From Paenibacillus_AB hodogayensis (lineage in GTDB: Bacteria; Bacillota; Bacilli; Paenibacillales; NBRC-103111), in contig NZ_BAAAYO010000020.1 in NCBI RefSeq assembly GCF_039536325.1, forward strand, positions 109,215 to 173,214: DNA of 64,000 nt, read 5' to 3'. Position 1 is the stretch's first letter; every line of letters begins with the position of its first letter. The position numbers and the translations under genes were made by a program. The notes beneath the pieces are model-generated. The model saw only the letters and a list, made by a program, of their open reading frames with translations. It was not told the DNA's origin and ran no database searches. Below, piece by piece: positions 44,699-53,144 of this stretch.

Positions 44699-45364
44699 TT
44701 AAGCAATTAATCCTTTTACGAATCCGACAGCTTTTACGATAACGTCCCACAAGAAAAATTTGACTTCGACCTGCTGTCCTTCGTTTGCGGCCGGTGCCGG
44801 CTGCACCGAAGGTTCGGCAGATGCTTTCTTGACCGTATCCGTGGTTTTCTTGGCAACTGCCACTCCAGCGTTGCCGTCCACGAAGCATAACGGCGGGAAC
44901 AGCACGCACCACCAGTTTTGCCCCTCGCCTTTGCCGAGCGTTATGCGCAGCGCTTCATAGTCGCCGGCGGGATATACTTTATTGCCATATATTTTAGTAG
45001 GAAAAGGCACTTGGCCCAGCTCCACCGTGTAATCGTAGTTGTAACCGTTTTGGGCAAGCACTTCACCCACGAGCGCTTCCAGATCGGATATATGATCCGT
45101 AACGGCACCGCGCGCAACTTCAATCCCTTGCGGCTCGGTCACCCACAGGCTCATTTGGCGGATAACCTCGTCGCGCAGCAGACGCTTGATCCATTGATCG
45201 TTCGGAGCGTCCGAGTTGGCCAATATGCGAAGCCGAATCGATTCCTGGGGAATTCCCGGATCGAGTACGGCGGCTTGAGTGCGGTTCGATTCCCAGCAAG
45301 TCATCATGATGACCAATGCAAAGGCAACAAGGAAATAAGTGCGAAGCGATAACCGTTTAACCAT
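44699..45364 (-). CDS. spoIIR: Stage II sporulation protein R (SpoIIR)
   Basis: A 221-residue secreted signalling protein. It is made in the forespore and triggers SpoIIGA to process pro-sigma-E in the mother cell. Signal peptide LSLRTYFLVAFALVIMMTCW; SpoIIR core IRLRILANSDAPNDQWIKRLLRDEV and GDYEALRITLGKGEGQNWWCVLFPPLCFVD. A C-terminal linker and hydrophobic tail follow. ATG 45370 is only 2 nt from GAGGGG, so ATG 45364 (8 nt) is preferred. A sigma-F promoter is expected but I find only a weak match upstream. Confidence 0.93.
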   Translation of the reverse strand: MVKRLSLRTYFLVAFALVIMMTCWESNRTQAAVLDPGIPQESIRLRILANSDAPNDQWIKRLLRDEVIRQMSLWVTEPQGIEVARGAVTDHISDLEALVGEVLAQNGYNYDYTVELGQVPFPTKIYGNKVYPAGDYEALRITLGKGEGQNWWCVLFPPLCFVDGNAGVAVAKKTTDTVKKASAEPSVQPAPAANEGQQVEVKFFLWDVIVKAVGFVKGLIA

Positions 45365-45437
45365 GTCCATAACCCCTCTTTCGTCTTCCTGCTACCCAGT
45401 ATGGGCAGACGCGAGGGGTCTTAAACCTAGCAATCTA

Positions 45438-46424
45438 TTAATTTTCCCGCCAGCCTATCACATGACGCTCGATGCCGGCATAGTCGGAGACAATAAGCGT
45501 TTCACTCCAGTAACCACTCTGCCGGACAAGCTCTTCAACGGAACGCGCCTGTCCTTGCCCAAGCTCAAAACCGATCAGAGCGGGAGGAGCCGGCAATAGA
45601 CCGATCTGCTCGACGATCCGGCGATAAAACATCAGTCCGTCCGGCCCACCGTCCAAGGCAAGTAGAGGCTCGTGCAGCCTTACCTCACGCTGCAATAAGG
45701 GAATGTCTCCCGACTCGATATACGGAGGATTGGAAATCAGGATGTCGATGATTAACCGTCCCTTGATATAGGCTTCAAGTAGATCTCCCCGAAAGAAGGT
45801 TATCCGCTCTCCTACTTCATTCAAAGCCGCATTGGAGCGGGCTACTTCTAGCGCATCCGGAGATATATCGGAAGCCGAAATGTTCCACGAGGAACATTTT
45901 ACGGCTGTAGTGACGGCGATCGCGCCGCTCCCGCAACCTATATCGGCAAATAGCGGACTTCCCGCCGGCCACAGCTTTTTACCGATCTCCACCGCCTTCT
46001 CCACCAGCAGCTCCGTCTCCGGGCGGGGAATAAGAACGGCGGGCGTAACCCGGAACGGCAGACCGTAAAACTCTTGCTCGCCGGTAATGTACTGCGCCGG
46101 TTCGCCTTGGGCTCTGCGCTCCAGCATATGCTGCCAAATTGTCCCGTACGATTCCGGAAACGGCTCGTTCCAGCGCAGGAATAGCTCGCTGCGGCTGCAG
46201 CCCAGCAGATGCTCGAGCAGCCATTCCGCGGAATCCGTATCCTCTTCCACCCCGCGGTGACGTAAAAAAGAAGAAGCCTGCAAACAGGCTTCCCGAATGG
46301 TCATTGCGACAGCCGGACCCGGGCCGGGAGTTCGGGGCATTCGGCTGTCCGAACTCCACGAGCCAGACGCTGATCCGTCAAAACCGTCGGTCCCGCTTCC
46401 CGTATTTTTATCCGCATCGCTCAT
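45438..46424 (-). CDS. prmC: Release factor glutamine methyltransferase PrmC
   Basis: 328 residues. The first ~40 are a Gly/Ser-rich extension, then the PrmC N-domain (TIREACLQASSFLRHRGVEEDTDSAEWLLEHLLGCSR) and the SAM-binding domain with FADIGCGSGAIAVTTA and the catalytic ISNPPYI. It methylates the GGQ glutamine of release factors. ATG 46424 follows AAGGGGAG, which spans the prfA stop, so translation is coupled; a start nearer TIREACLQ is also possible. The prfA-prmC order is universal. Confidence 0.94.
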   Translation of the reverse strand: MSDADKNTGSGTDGFDGSASGSWSSDSRMPRTPGPGPAVAMTIREACLQASSFLRHRGVEEDTDSAEWLLEHLLGCSRSELFLRWNEPFPESYGTIWQHMLERRAQGEPAQYITGEQEFYGLPFRVTPAVLIPRPETELLVEKAVEIGKKLWPAGSPLFADIGCGSGAIAVTTAVKCSSWNISASDISPDALEVARSNAALNEVGERITFFRGDLLEAYIKGRLIIDILISNPPYIESGDIPLLQREVRLHEPLLALDGGPDGLMFYRRIVEQIGLLPAPPALIGFELGQGQARSVEELVRQSGYWSETLIVSDYAGIERHVIGWREN

Positions 46425-46431
46425 GACCTTG

Positions 46432-47499
46432 TTACTCCCCTTTTTCCAGCAGCTCCGACTGGGCTTCCAGCGTAAGCGCCGATATAATTTCTTCCAGATC
46501 ACCGTTCAGCACCTGATCCAACTTATGCAGCGTCAGACCGATCCGGTGATCCGTTATGCGGCTTTGTGGAAAGTTATATGTCCGAATCCGTTCACTGCGA
46601 TCTCCGGTCCCGACTTTGCTTCTGCGCTCGCCGGCATACTTGGCGTCCTCTTCCTGCTTGAGCTTATCGTAGATTCTCGCCCGAAGCACCTGCATGGCCT
46701 TCTCTTTGTTCGAGTTTTGCGATTTGCCGTCCTGACACGATACGACGATGCCGGTAGGCAGATGCACGATTCGGACTGCCGATTTCGTCGTATTGACGGA
46801 CTGCCCTCCCGGACCGCTGGAGCAGAACGTATCGACGCGAATATCGTTTTCGTGGATTTCCACCTCGATCTCCTCGGCTTCCGGCATAACCGCCACAGTC
46901 GAAGTCGACGTATGAATACGTCCGCCGGATTCCGTCGTCGGTATACGCTGCACGCGATGGGCGCCGCTTTCGAACTTGAGCTTGCTGTATGCGCCATTAC
47001 CGCTGATCATGAACACGATTTCCTTGAAGCCACCGAGATCGCTTACGCTCGAATCGAGCACTTCCGTACGCCAGCCCTGCCCGTCGGCATACCGGCTGTA
47101 CATCCGGTACAAATCGCCCGCAAACAAAGCTGCCTCGTCGCCTCCGGCCGCGCCGCGGATTTCCAAAATCACGTTTTTATCGTCGTTAGGGTCCTTCGGC
47201 AGCAGCAGCAGTTGGATAGACGCCTCCAGATGCTCCTTGCGCTCCGCCAGCTCATCCAGCTCCAGCTTGACGAGCTCCCGCATCTCGTCGTCCATCTTTT
47301 CGCCCTGCATCTGTTTGGCCGCTTCGTATTGCTCCACAACGCTCTTATATTCCACATAAGCCTGATAAGGTTCTTGCAGTCCCGACTGTTCCTTGGAATA
47401 TTCGCGGAGCCGTTTCGAATCGTTCACGACATCCGGATCGCAGAGCAGCTCGCTGAGCTTCTCATACCGGTTCGCCAATGCTTGCAGCCGATCCAACAT
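46432..47499 (-). CDS. prfA: Peptide chain release factor 1
   Basis: 355 residues reading UAA/UAG. The GGQ peptidyl-hydrolysis motif is SGPGGQSVNTTKSAVRI. The codon-recognition tripeptide region is in IPTTESGGRIHTST. Coiled-coil domain 1 covers the N-terminus. GGAGGTG precedes the ATG at 47499. Confidence 0.98.
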   Translation of the reverse strand: MLDRLQALANRYEKLSELLCDPDVVNDSKRLREYSKEQSGLQEPYQAYVEYKSVVEQYEAAKQMQGEKMDDEMRELVKLELDELAERKEHLEASIQLLLLPKDPNDDKNVILEIRGAAGGDEAALFAGDLYRMYSRYADGQGWRTEVLDSSVSDLGGFKEIVFMISGNGAYSKLKFESGAHRVQRIPTTESGGRIHTSTSTVAVMPEAEEIEVEIHENDIRVDTFCSSGPGGQSVNTTKSAVRIVHLPTGIVVSCQDGKSQNSNKEKAMQVLRARIYDKLKQEEDAKYAGERRSKVGTGDRSERIRTYNFPQSRITDHRIGLTLHKLDQVLNGDLEEIISALTLEAQSELLEKGE

Positions 47500-47545
47500 A
47501 AGCCTTCACCTCCATCCTGTCTATTCCTTGATGATCTCCACATTC

Positions 47546-48646
47546 CTATACATTAAAACGGAAATGCATAACGTCGCCGTCCTGCACCGTATATTCTTTG
47601 CCTTCCAGACGAAGCTGGCCTTTTTCCTTCGCTGCGTTCATCGATCCGCTGGCAACGAGATCGTCGTACCCGACCACTTCCGCGCGGATAAAGCCTCGTT
47701 CGAAGTCGGTATGGATAACGGCTGCCGCCTGTGGCGCCTTCGTCCCCTTGCGAATCGTCCAGGCTCTTACCTCCTGCACGCCGGCCGTAAAATACGTATA
47801 CAGCCCAAGCAGCTTGTAAGCGGCCCGAATAAGCCGATTCAGCCCCGACTCCGTCAAGCCGAGCTCCTCCAGAAACATATCCTTGTCTTCGCCTTCCAGC
47901 TCGGCAATCTCCGACTCCACCTTCGCGCTGATCGGAACGACCTCCGCTCCGCCGATAGCCGCATATTCGCGCACCTTGGCGACATACGGATTGCCTTCGG
48001 CATTGGCTGCCTCCGCTTCGCTTACATTCGCCGCATACAGCACAGGCTTCATCGTCAGCAGGTGAAGATCGCGTACCAGCGTCTTCTCTTCATCGTTCAG
48101 CTCGACGCTGCGGGCCGGCTTATCTTCGTACAAAGCTTCCTTAACCCGTTCGAGCACTTCCACTTCCTGGGCGTATTTCTTGTCCCCGCCCTTCATATTT
48201 TTGCGCGAGCGGTCGATTCGTTTCTCCACGGACTCGATATCGGCAAGAATCAGCTCCAGGTTTATCGTCTCAATGTCGCTGATCGGATCGACCTTTCCCG
48301 AAACGTGCGTGATGTTCTCGTCCTGAAAGCAGCGGACTACATGCACGATCGCGTCCACCTCGCGAATATGAGCGAGAAATTTGTTGCCGAGCCCTTCGCC
48401 TTTGCTCGCCCCTTTTACAAGACCGGCAATATCGACGAACTCAAAAGCGGTCGGAACGATGCGGTTGGGAACGACGATGTCGGCCAATTTCTGCAAACGG
48501 TCGTCCGGCACCTCCACCACGCCGACATTCGGATCTATCGTACAAAACGGATAATTGGCCGATTCGGCCCCCGCCTGTGTAATTGCGTTGAACAAGGTGG
48601 ATTTCCCTACGTTGGGAAGCCCGACAATGCCTGCCTTCAGTGCCAT
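47546..48646 (-). CDS. ychF: Redox-regulated ATPase YchF (Obg family)
   Basis: A 366-residue P-loop NTPase with G1 GLPNVGKSTLFNAIT, G3 DIAGLVKGASKGEGLG, and NVSEAE in place of NKxD, the hallmark of ATP rather than GTP preference in YchF. A coiled-coil insertion and a C-terminal TGS domain (YFTAGVQEVRAWTIRKG to the end) follow. The ATG at 48646 gives the family length; GAGGAG is rather far upstream (12 nt). The frame to 48718 is not supported. Confidence 0.95.
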   Translation of the reverse strand: MALKAGIVGLPNVGKSTLFNAITQAGAESANYPFCTIDPNVGVVEVPDDRLQKLADIVVPNRIVPTAFEFVDIAGLVKGASKGEGLGNKFLAHIREVDAIVHVVRCFQDENITHVSGKVDPISDIETINLELILADIESVEKRIDRSRKNMKGGDKKYAQEVEVLERVKEALYEDKPARSVELNDEEKTLVRDLHLLTMKPVLYAANVSEAEAANAEGNPYVAKVREYAAIGGAEVVPISAKVESEIAELEGEDKDMFLEELGLTESGLNRLIRAAYKLLGLYTYFTAGVQEVRAWTIRKGTKAPQAAAVIHTDFERGFIRAEVVGYDDLVASGSMNAAKEKGQLRLEGKEYTVQDGDVMHFRFNV

Positions 48647-49102
48647 GAAACGATACAACTCCTCATCCTTCAAACTGAATACTCCCATCATTATATAGCA
48701 CGGCAGAACGATATACAATGACGGCAGCGGCTTGAAACGACTGCCAATTCGGCTTCTTAATGCCGATATTTACACGCCGCTTCTCTCTCGTCCACAGTTT
48801 ATCAACAACAAAGAACAACATTATCCTCTATATTTCCGACAGTTATCCACAAGTTAATAACATATCTGAATATTCGAATTTGCCCCTCGCTTTTAAAATC
48901 GAACGGTTCCCCGCTTGCTTCGACGTATCGGTTACCATACAATGATGGGGGTCGACTTTACGAAAAGCAGACCTTTATCCCCATCCGGAGGACGGTTATA
49001 TACAGGATCGATATAGTTGTCCACAATGTTATCCACAACATGTTAACAGAATGGACGTTCGCACTTGTTCACATAGGCAAAACAACAGAAAGGATTGGTC
49101 GG
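48647..49102. other. Divergent ychF-tadA intergenic region with a cluster of DnaA-box-like 9-mers
   Basis: No gene is supported here. Perfect TTATCCACA boxes occur at 48843-48851 and 49029-49037. Near matches in the same orientation lie at 48788 (TCGTCCACA), 48799 (TTATCAACA), 48975 (TTATCCCCA), 48996 (TTATATACA) and 49017 (TTGTCCACA). Two pairs are spaced 11 and 12 bp. An AT-rich stretch follows the first perfect box (about 48851-48890). The region also has to hold the ychF and tadA promoters. Confidence 0.6.
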
Positions 49103-49600
49103 ATGAACGAGCATGAGCTGTGGATGGAGGAAGCGATCAAGGAGGCCAGAAAAGCAGCCGAGCTGCGCGAAGTGCCGATCGGAGCCGTGATCGTAAAAGA
49201 CGGGGAGGTCATCGCCCGGGGCTATAATTTGCGGGAAACGACGCTCGATCCGACCGCTCACGCCGAGATGATCGCAATCCGTCAGGCGAGCGAGGTTCTG
49301 GGCGCCTGGCGACTGCTCGACTGCACGCTGTACGTGACGCTCGAGCCTTGCCCGATGTGCGCGGGCGCAATCGTACAATCCCGCGTTAAGACAGTCGTGT
49401 ACGGCACGCCCGATCCGAAGGCAGGCTGCACCGGAACGCTGATGAATCTCGTGCAGGAGGATCGGTTCAATCACCGCGCCGAGCTTGTGCCCGACGTGCT
49501 AAGGGAGCAGTGTTCGGCGCTGTTGACCGATTTTTTTCGCGGGCTTCGCAGTCGTAAGTCTGCAGCACCCGATACTGGCGCCGGATCGGCCGAGACGTGA
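49103..49600 (+). CDS. tadA: tRNA adenosine(34) deaminase TadA
   Basis: A 165-residue zinc deaminase that converts A34 to inosine in tRNA-Arg(ACG). The active site has DPTAHAEMIAIRQA (His ligand and catalytic Glu) and TLEPCPMCAGAIVQS (two Cys ligands). The ATG at 49103 has AAAGG 9 nt upstream; the frame from 49040 is dismissed. It is the only protein gene of the left 49.6 kb on the plus strand. In B. subtilis tadA is followed by the SRP RNA gene and dnaX; here a long hairpin and a convergent gene follow instead. Confidence 0.95.
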   Translation: MNEHELWMEEAIKEARKAAELREVPIGAVIVKDGEVIARGYNLRETTLDPTAHAEMIAIRQASEVLGAWRLLDCTLYVTLEPCPMCAGAIVQSRVKTVVYGTPDPKAGCTGTLMNLVQEDRFNHRAELVPDVLREQCSALLTDFFRGLRSRKSAAPDTGAGSAET

Positions 49601-49643
49601 ACGGAACTTGTTGACCGAAGCCTCGCATAACGCTCCCAACCAA

Positions 49644-49752
49644 AAGCCGGGCCCCTTCATGAAGTGCTTCCCCCTGCAAGGAATTCGGATAACCGGTAAG
49701 GTCGATCCTAATGTCCATCATACGAGGGGGGCTTCGTGAAGGAACCCGGCTT
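49644..49752 (+). terminator. Long imperfect hairpin after tadA
   Basis: AAGCCGGG/CCCGGCTT (49644-49651 with 49745-49752) and CCTTCATGAAG/CTTCGTGAAGG (49654-49664 with 49732-49742), extended by a C-run/G-run pairing, form a stem of roughly 25 bp around a ~60-nt loop. On the plus strand TTCTTCTTTCTT follows, so it can terminate tadA. It is much larger than a normal terminator. Confidence 0.65.
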
Positions 49753-49831
49753 CTTCTTTCTTGCATGCCATAACCCGACCGAATGCCCACAGCCCTCGGC
49801 ACAACGGTAGACAGAGTCTTCTACCCGCTTC

Positions 49832-49840
49832 TTATCCACA
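49832..49840 (+). promoter_or_regulatory. Perfect DnaA-box 9-mer downstream of tadA
   Basis: TTATCCACA, in the same orientation as the boxes upstream of tadA, about 230 bp after the tadA stop. Confidence 0.5.
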
Positions 49841-49861
49841 GCACAGTATCGTAAGCGGTTT

Positions 49862-50809
49862 TTACTGCAGCACCCCGTCTATAGCGGTCAACGCATCGTC
49901 GGGAATGACGATTCCGGAAGCTTTCACATTTTCCGTCACCTGCTCCGGACGGCTCGCCCCGATAATCGCGCTGGATACGTTCGGCTGACGCAGCACCCAA
50001 GCGAGAGCCAGTTGTGGAAGGGTCAGCCCGAGCTGCTCGGCAATACCGCGAAGCTGCTCCACCTTGTCCAGGTTGGGCTCCGTCAAATACCGCTGGATGG
50101 ATTGCTTGCCGCGTTCGTCCGCCGCCCGGCTGTCCTGCGGCACATCGGTCGCCGGCTTGTATTTGCCCGAAAGCACTCCCTGCGCCAACGGAGAATACAC
50201 GACTTGTCCGATTCCGTACTTCAGCCCGACCGGAATGATCTCCTTCTCGATATCCCGCCGCAGCAAGCTGTAAGGAGGCTGGCTGGCCACAATCCGGTCC
50301 AGAAGCTTGCGATCCGCAATATGTACCGCTTCCGTCATCATCGCCGCGGTCCAGTTGCTGACTCCCGCGTAAAGCACTTTGCCTTGCCGGATCAGATCGT
50401 CCATCGCCCGCAGCGTCTCTTCGAGGGGCGTCGTCGCATCCGGACTATGGCAGTAATACAAATCGATATAGTCCAGACCAAGCCGTTTTAAACTAGCGTT
50501 GCATTGCTCGATCATATGTTTGCGCGACAGTCCCCTATCGTTCGGGCCATCGCCCATCGGTCCCCATACTTTCGTAGCCAATACGTAGGAATCGCGCCGG
50601 TAGCCTGCCAGCGCCTCGCCGACAACCTTCTCCGCCTCGCCTCGCATATAGATATTGGCTGTATCAAAAAACGTAATCCCCGAGTCCAAGGCCAATTGAA
50701 TGGTCTGTACGGCCCGCTGCTTCTCCACATATCCGCCGTAGGTCAGCCAGCTCCCCAGACTGATTTCGCTTACCTTCAAGCCCGAGCCGCCTAGTCTGCG
50801 ATATTGCAT
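49862..50809 (-). CDS. Aldo/keto reductase family oxidoreductase
   Basis: A 315-residue NADPH-dependent TIM-barrel protein. The catalytic tetrad is visible: Asp49 and Tyr54 (FFDTANIYMRG), Lys80 (LATKVWG) and His121 (YYCHSPD). The C-terminal cofactor site has SSAIIGASRPEQVTEN. It resembles the Kv-beta-like/YhdN subgroup; substrate unknown. GGAGGAGG precedes the ATG at 50809. Only 27 bp separate it from the chemotaxis-receptor gene upstream, so they may share a transcript. Confidence 0.9.
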   Translation of the reverse strand: MQYRRLGGSGLKVSEISLGSWLTYGGYVEKQRAVQTIQLALDSGITFFDTANIYMRGEAEKVVGEALAGYRRDSYVLATKVWGPMGDGPNDRGLSRKHMIEQCNASLKRLGLDYIDLYYCHSPDATTPLEETLRAMDDLIRQGKVLYAGVSNWTAAMMTEAVHIADRKLLDRIVASQPPYSLLRRDIEKEIIPVGLKYGIGQVVYSPLAQGVLSGKYKPATDVPQDSRAADERGKQSIQRYLTEPNLDKVEQLRGIAEQLGLTLPQLALAWVLRQPNVSSAIIGASRPEQVTENVKASGIVIPDDALTAIDGVLQ

Positions 50810-50836
50810 GTTTTCTCCTCCTCCATCCTGAATCGG

Positions 50837-52312
50837 TTATTGCACGATCTGCTTGATCGCACGATCCGTCTCCCGAATGTTCTGCTGAATCTCGATATTT
50901 TGTTTCAGCAGCGATTCCAGGGTAGCCGACAGCTGCTCGAGTGTCGCTGACGACTGCTCGCTCACCGAAGCGAAGTGTTCCGTCGATTCCTGGATCGAAC
51001 CGTTCGCGTTACGGATTGCGCTCATCATATCATGATAGCCGCTCGTCATGCCATCGAGCTCGGTAATGGAGGCGTTGATTTCCTGAAACGTTTCCCGCGT
51101 ATCCAGCGTCATCGCCGCATTTTGCTTCATTTGCTCGGCAATCCGCGTCATGCTGCCGCTTGTAGCGGTCGCCTGCCGCGTCACGACAGATAGCTTCTGG
51201 GATATTTCCTCGGCCGCTCGGCCGCTCATGTCAGCTAATTTACGTATTTCCTGGGCAACGACCGCGAAGCCTCGGCCACTTTCCCCGGCTCTTGCCGCTT
51301 CGATTCCGGCATTCAGCGACAGCAAGTTCGTTTGCTGGGCAATTTGCTGTATCGATTCATTGAAGGCTCCAACCTCCCTGAGCGTTCCCGTCAAAATGGC
51401 TATTTCCTCGTTCATCGACCCCAGACTTTGCTGGAATTCGTTCGTCGCCCGGAACATTGTATCCATTTTGGCCCTTCCGTCCAAACTGTGCCGATTCGTT
51501 CCTTCCGTTTTCCGCTTCAGTTCGGCGAGAGAGTCGAGCATTTCCGTAATCATCCGGCCGGTCTCCTGCACCGCAAGGTTAATGGACATGGTAGAATCGA
51601 CCTGGATATTGGCTCCTGCGGCGATTTCCTGAAATGCCGCATTCATTTCGCTGAACGAGCTTCCGCTATCTTCGCTGGCCGCAGCAATAACCGTCATATT
51701 GGACGATACGGAAGCGGCCGTATTCAGCAGCATCTCCTTGTCGTCCTTTTGCTGCGCTAGAAGTTGTCCCGCCTCCATGCCGAACTTCTCCATTTTTTTC
51801 GCCATACGGATCGCCGTGGCCAGAAGCGCAATGAGCATGGCGCACACGAGCGCGTAATAGACGAAAAGGACCGTTTCATTTCCGGCAATGCCCGGAGTTT
51901 CGTTTTGCGTAACGACAAAATAAACAAGCAGAGCGGTGCTGATGGTCATGCTGACTACCGTCGGCCACACGCTCATATAGACGGCCGCCAATATCAATCC
52001 GTAATAGACGCCGAACACATTGCTGATCGATTCGCTTTGCGACCCGGTCACCAAGGATATCGCGGCATTGCCGACAATCGCGATAAAAGGGAGGACGTGA
52101 GGATACCGCTTGGTAAAATGAAGGACTCCGAACACCCCAAGCAGACCGACTAACAAGCCCATGGTAAGCCACGACTCCGCCGTTATTTTCTCCCCGTGGT
52201 TCAAAGCCGCAATACTTAAGGCCGCCAGTAAACAAGTCGCCGCCAAAGCCATGAACACGACCCCGTTTTTTTGGCGCAAAACATCCGCTTTGATCGATTG
52301 TTGAATATCCAT
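50837..52312 (-). CDS. Methyl-accepting chemotaxis protein with membrane-embedded sensor region
   Basis: 491 residues. The N-terminal ~190 contain about six hydrophobic helices with almost no extracytoplasmic domain. A cytoplasmic MCP signalling domain follows, whose hairpin tip reads IQQIAQQTNLLSLNAGIEAARAGESGRGFAVVAQEIRKLAD, the CheA/CheW contact. I do not see a clear HAMP domain. The ATG at 52312 is preferred over the TTG at 52345, which has no ribosome site. The ligand is unknown; the topology suggests sensing within the membrane or of energy state. Confidence 0.88.
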   Translation of the reverse strand: MDIQQSIKADVLRQKNGVVFMALAATCLLAALSIAALNHGEKITAESWLTMGLLVGLLGVFGVLHFTKRYPHVLPFIAIVGNAAISLVTGSQSESISNVFGVYYGLILAAVYMSVWPTVVSMTISTALLVYFVVTQNETPGIAGNETVLFVYYALVCAMLIALLATAIRMAKKMEKFGMEAGQLLAQQKDDKEMLLNTAASVSSNMTVIAAASEDSGSSFSEMNAAFQEIAAGANIQVDSTMSINLAVQETGRMITEMLDSLAELKRKTEGTNRHSLDGRAKMDTMFRATNEFQQSLGSMNEEIAILTGTLREVGAFNESIQQIAQQTNLLSLNAGIEAARAGESGRGFAVVAQEIRKLADMSGRAAEEISQKLSVVTRQATATSGSMTRIAEQMKQNAAMTLDTRETFQEINASITELDGMTSGYHDMMSAIRNANGSIQESTEHFASVSEQSSATLEQLSATLESLLKQNIEIQQNIRETDRAIKQIVQ

Positions 52313-52383
52313 CCGGGCACCTGTCCTATGTATCAATTTGCCCAAATTATACTCGTATTTTGTCGAATAGGCGAGTGTTTTAA

Positions 52384-52418
52384 CGAAAAAAAGAAGCTGC
52401 CTTTATGCCGGCACCTTC
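52384..52418 (-). terminator. Intrinsic terminator after the Crp/Fnr gene
   Basis: GAAGCTGCC pairs with GGCACCTTC (8 of 9 positions) with an 8-nt loop, followed on the minus strand by TTTTTTTCG. Confidence 0.8.
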
Positions 52419-52425
52419 CATCGGT

Positions 52426-53112
52426 TTAATACACAATTTTGCGCTCTAGCTCCTCCATCCGTTCGATGGAGATCAGCTTGTTGCGGATCGTAATAATTTT
52501 CTCGTCCTGAAGTTCCTGAAGCACTTTCGTCACCGATTCACGGACTGTTCCGACCAGATTGGCGATCTCCTGGTGGGTCAGCTTGACGGAAATTTGCACC
52601 GAGTTTTGCCGCCGTTCCCCGTGCTGCTGGGACAGCTGGTAAATCGTCTTCAGAATGCGCGAGCGCACGTCGAGAAAAGTCAGGCCGTGGATTTGCTCGT
52701 TCGCCCGGCGCAGCCGATCCATCGTCACTTCCAGCAGGCGCATGCACAAGCCCGGCGAACGCGACATGAAGTCGTAGAACGTCGAACGTTTCAGGGAGTA
52801 CATGACGCTCGCCTCCAACGTCTCGGCGTTGGCGGAACGGGTGCCCCCCTTTGTTACAATCGACATGTCACCAAAAAAATCGCCGCTGCGAAACAAAGCC
52901 AGCGTGATTTGCTTGGCATTATCGATCCGGAAAATTTTCACGGTTCCCGACTCAATGACGAATAGTTCCTCACCGGGCTGATCTTCCAAAAAAACGATTT
53001 CGTTCTTTCTGAACTTCCGTTCGTAGAACAGCGCCGAAATATCGATAAGCTCGGCCTCGCTCAAATCTTGAAATAACGGAATATCGCGTATGAGTTCGAC
53101 GACATGATGCAC
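52426..53112 (-). CDS. Crp/Fnr family transcriptional regulator
   Basis: 228 residues. The cyclic-nucleotide-binding-like beta-roll is at about 10-130 (EIVFLEDQPGEELFVIESGTVKIFR, GDFFGDMSIV). A long dimer helix follows, then a Crp-type winged helix (LTHQEIANLVGTVRESVTKVLQELQDEKIITIRNKLISI). There is no Cys cluster for Fe-S sensing, so it is not a classical FNR. The start is GTG at 53112 with GGGAG upstream. Genes it controls cannot be read from the window. Confidence 0.92.
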   Translation of the reverse strand: MHHVVELIRDIPLFQDLSEAELIDISALFYERKFRKNEIVFLEDQPGEELFVIESGTVKIFRIDNAKQITLALFRSGDFFGDMSIVTKGGTRSANAETLEASVMYSLKRSTFYDFMSRSPGLCMRLLEVTMDRLRRANEQIHGLTFLDVRSRILKTIYQLSQQHGERRQNSVQISVKLTHQEIANLVGTVRESVTKVLQELQDEKIITIRNKLISIERMEELERKIVY

Positions 53113-53144
53113 GTGGATCGCACTCCCTTCTTGCCCGGGACCGG

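Noticed and set aside
48647..49102. Chromosomal origin of replication
   Set aside because: DnaA boxes are present, but no dnaA, dnaN, rpmH or gyrase genes flank it, and the rRNA-guaB order places the true origin beyond the right edge. Kept only as a DnaA-box cluster.
49601..49861. SRP (scRNA) gene downstream of tadA, as in B. subtilis
   Set aside because: The hairpin lacks the conserved apical tetraloop region and symmetrical loops of SRP RNA.
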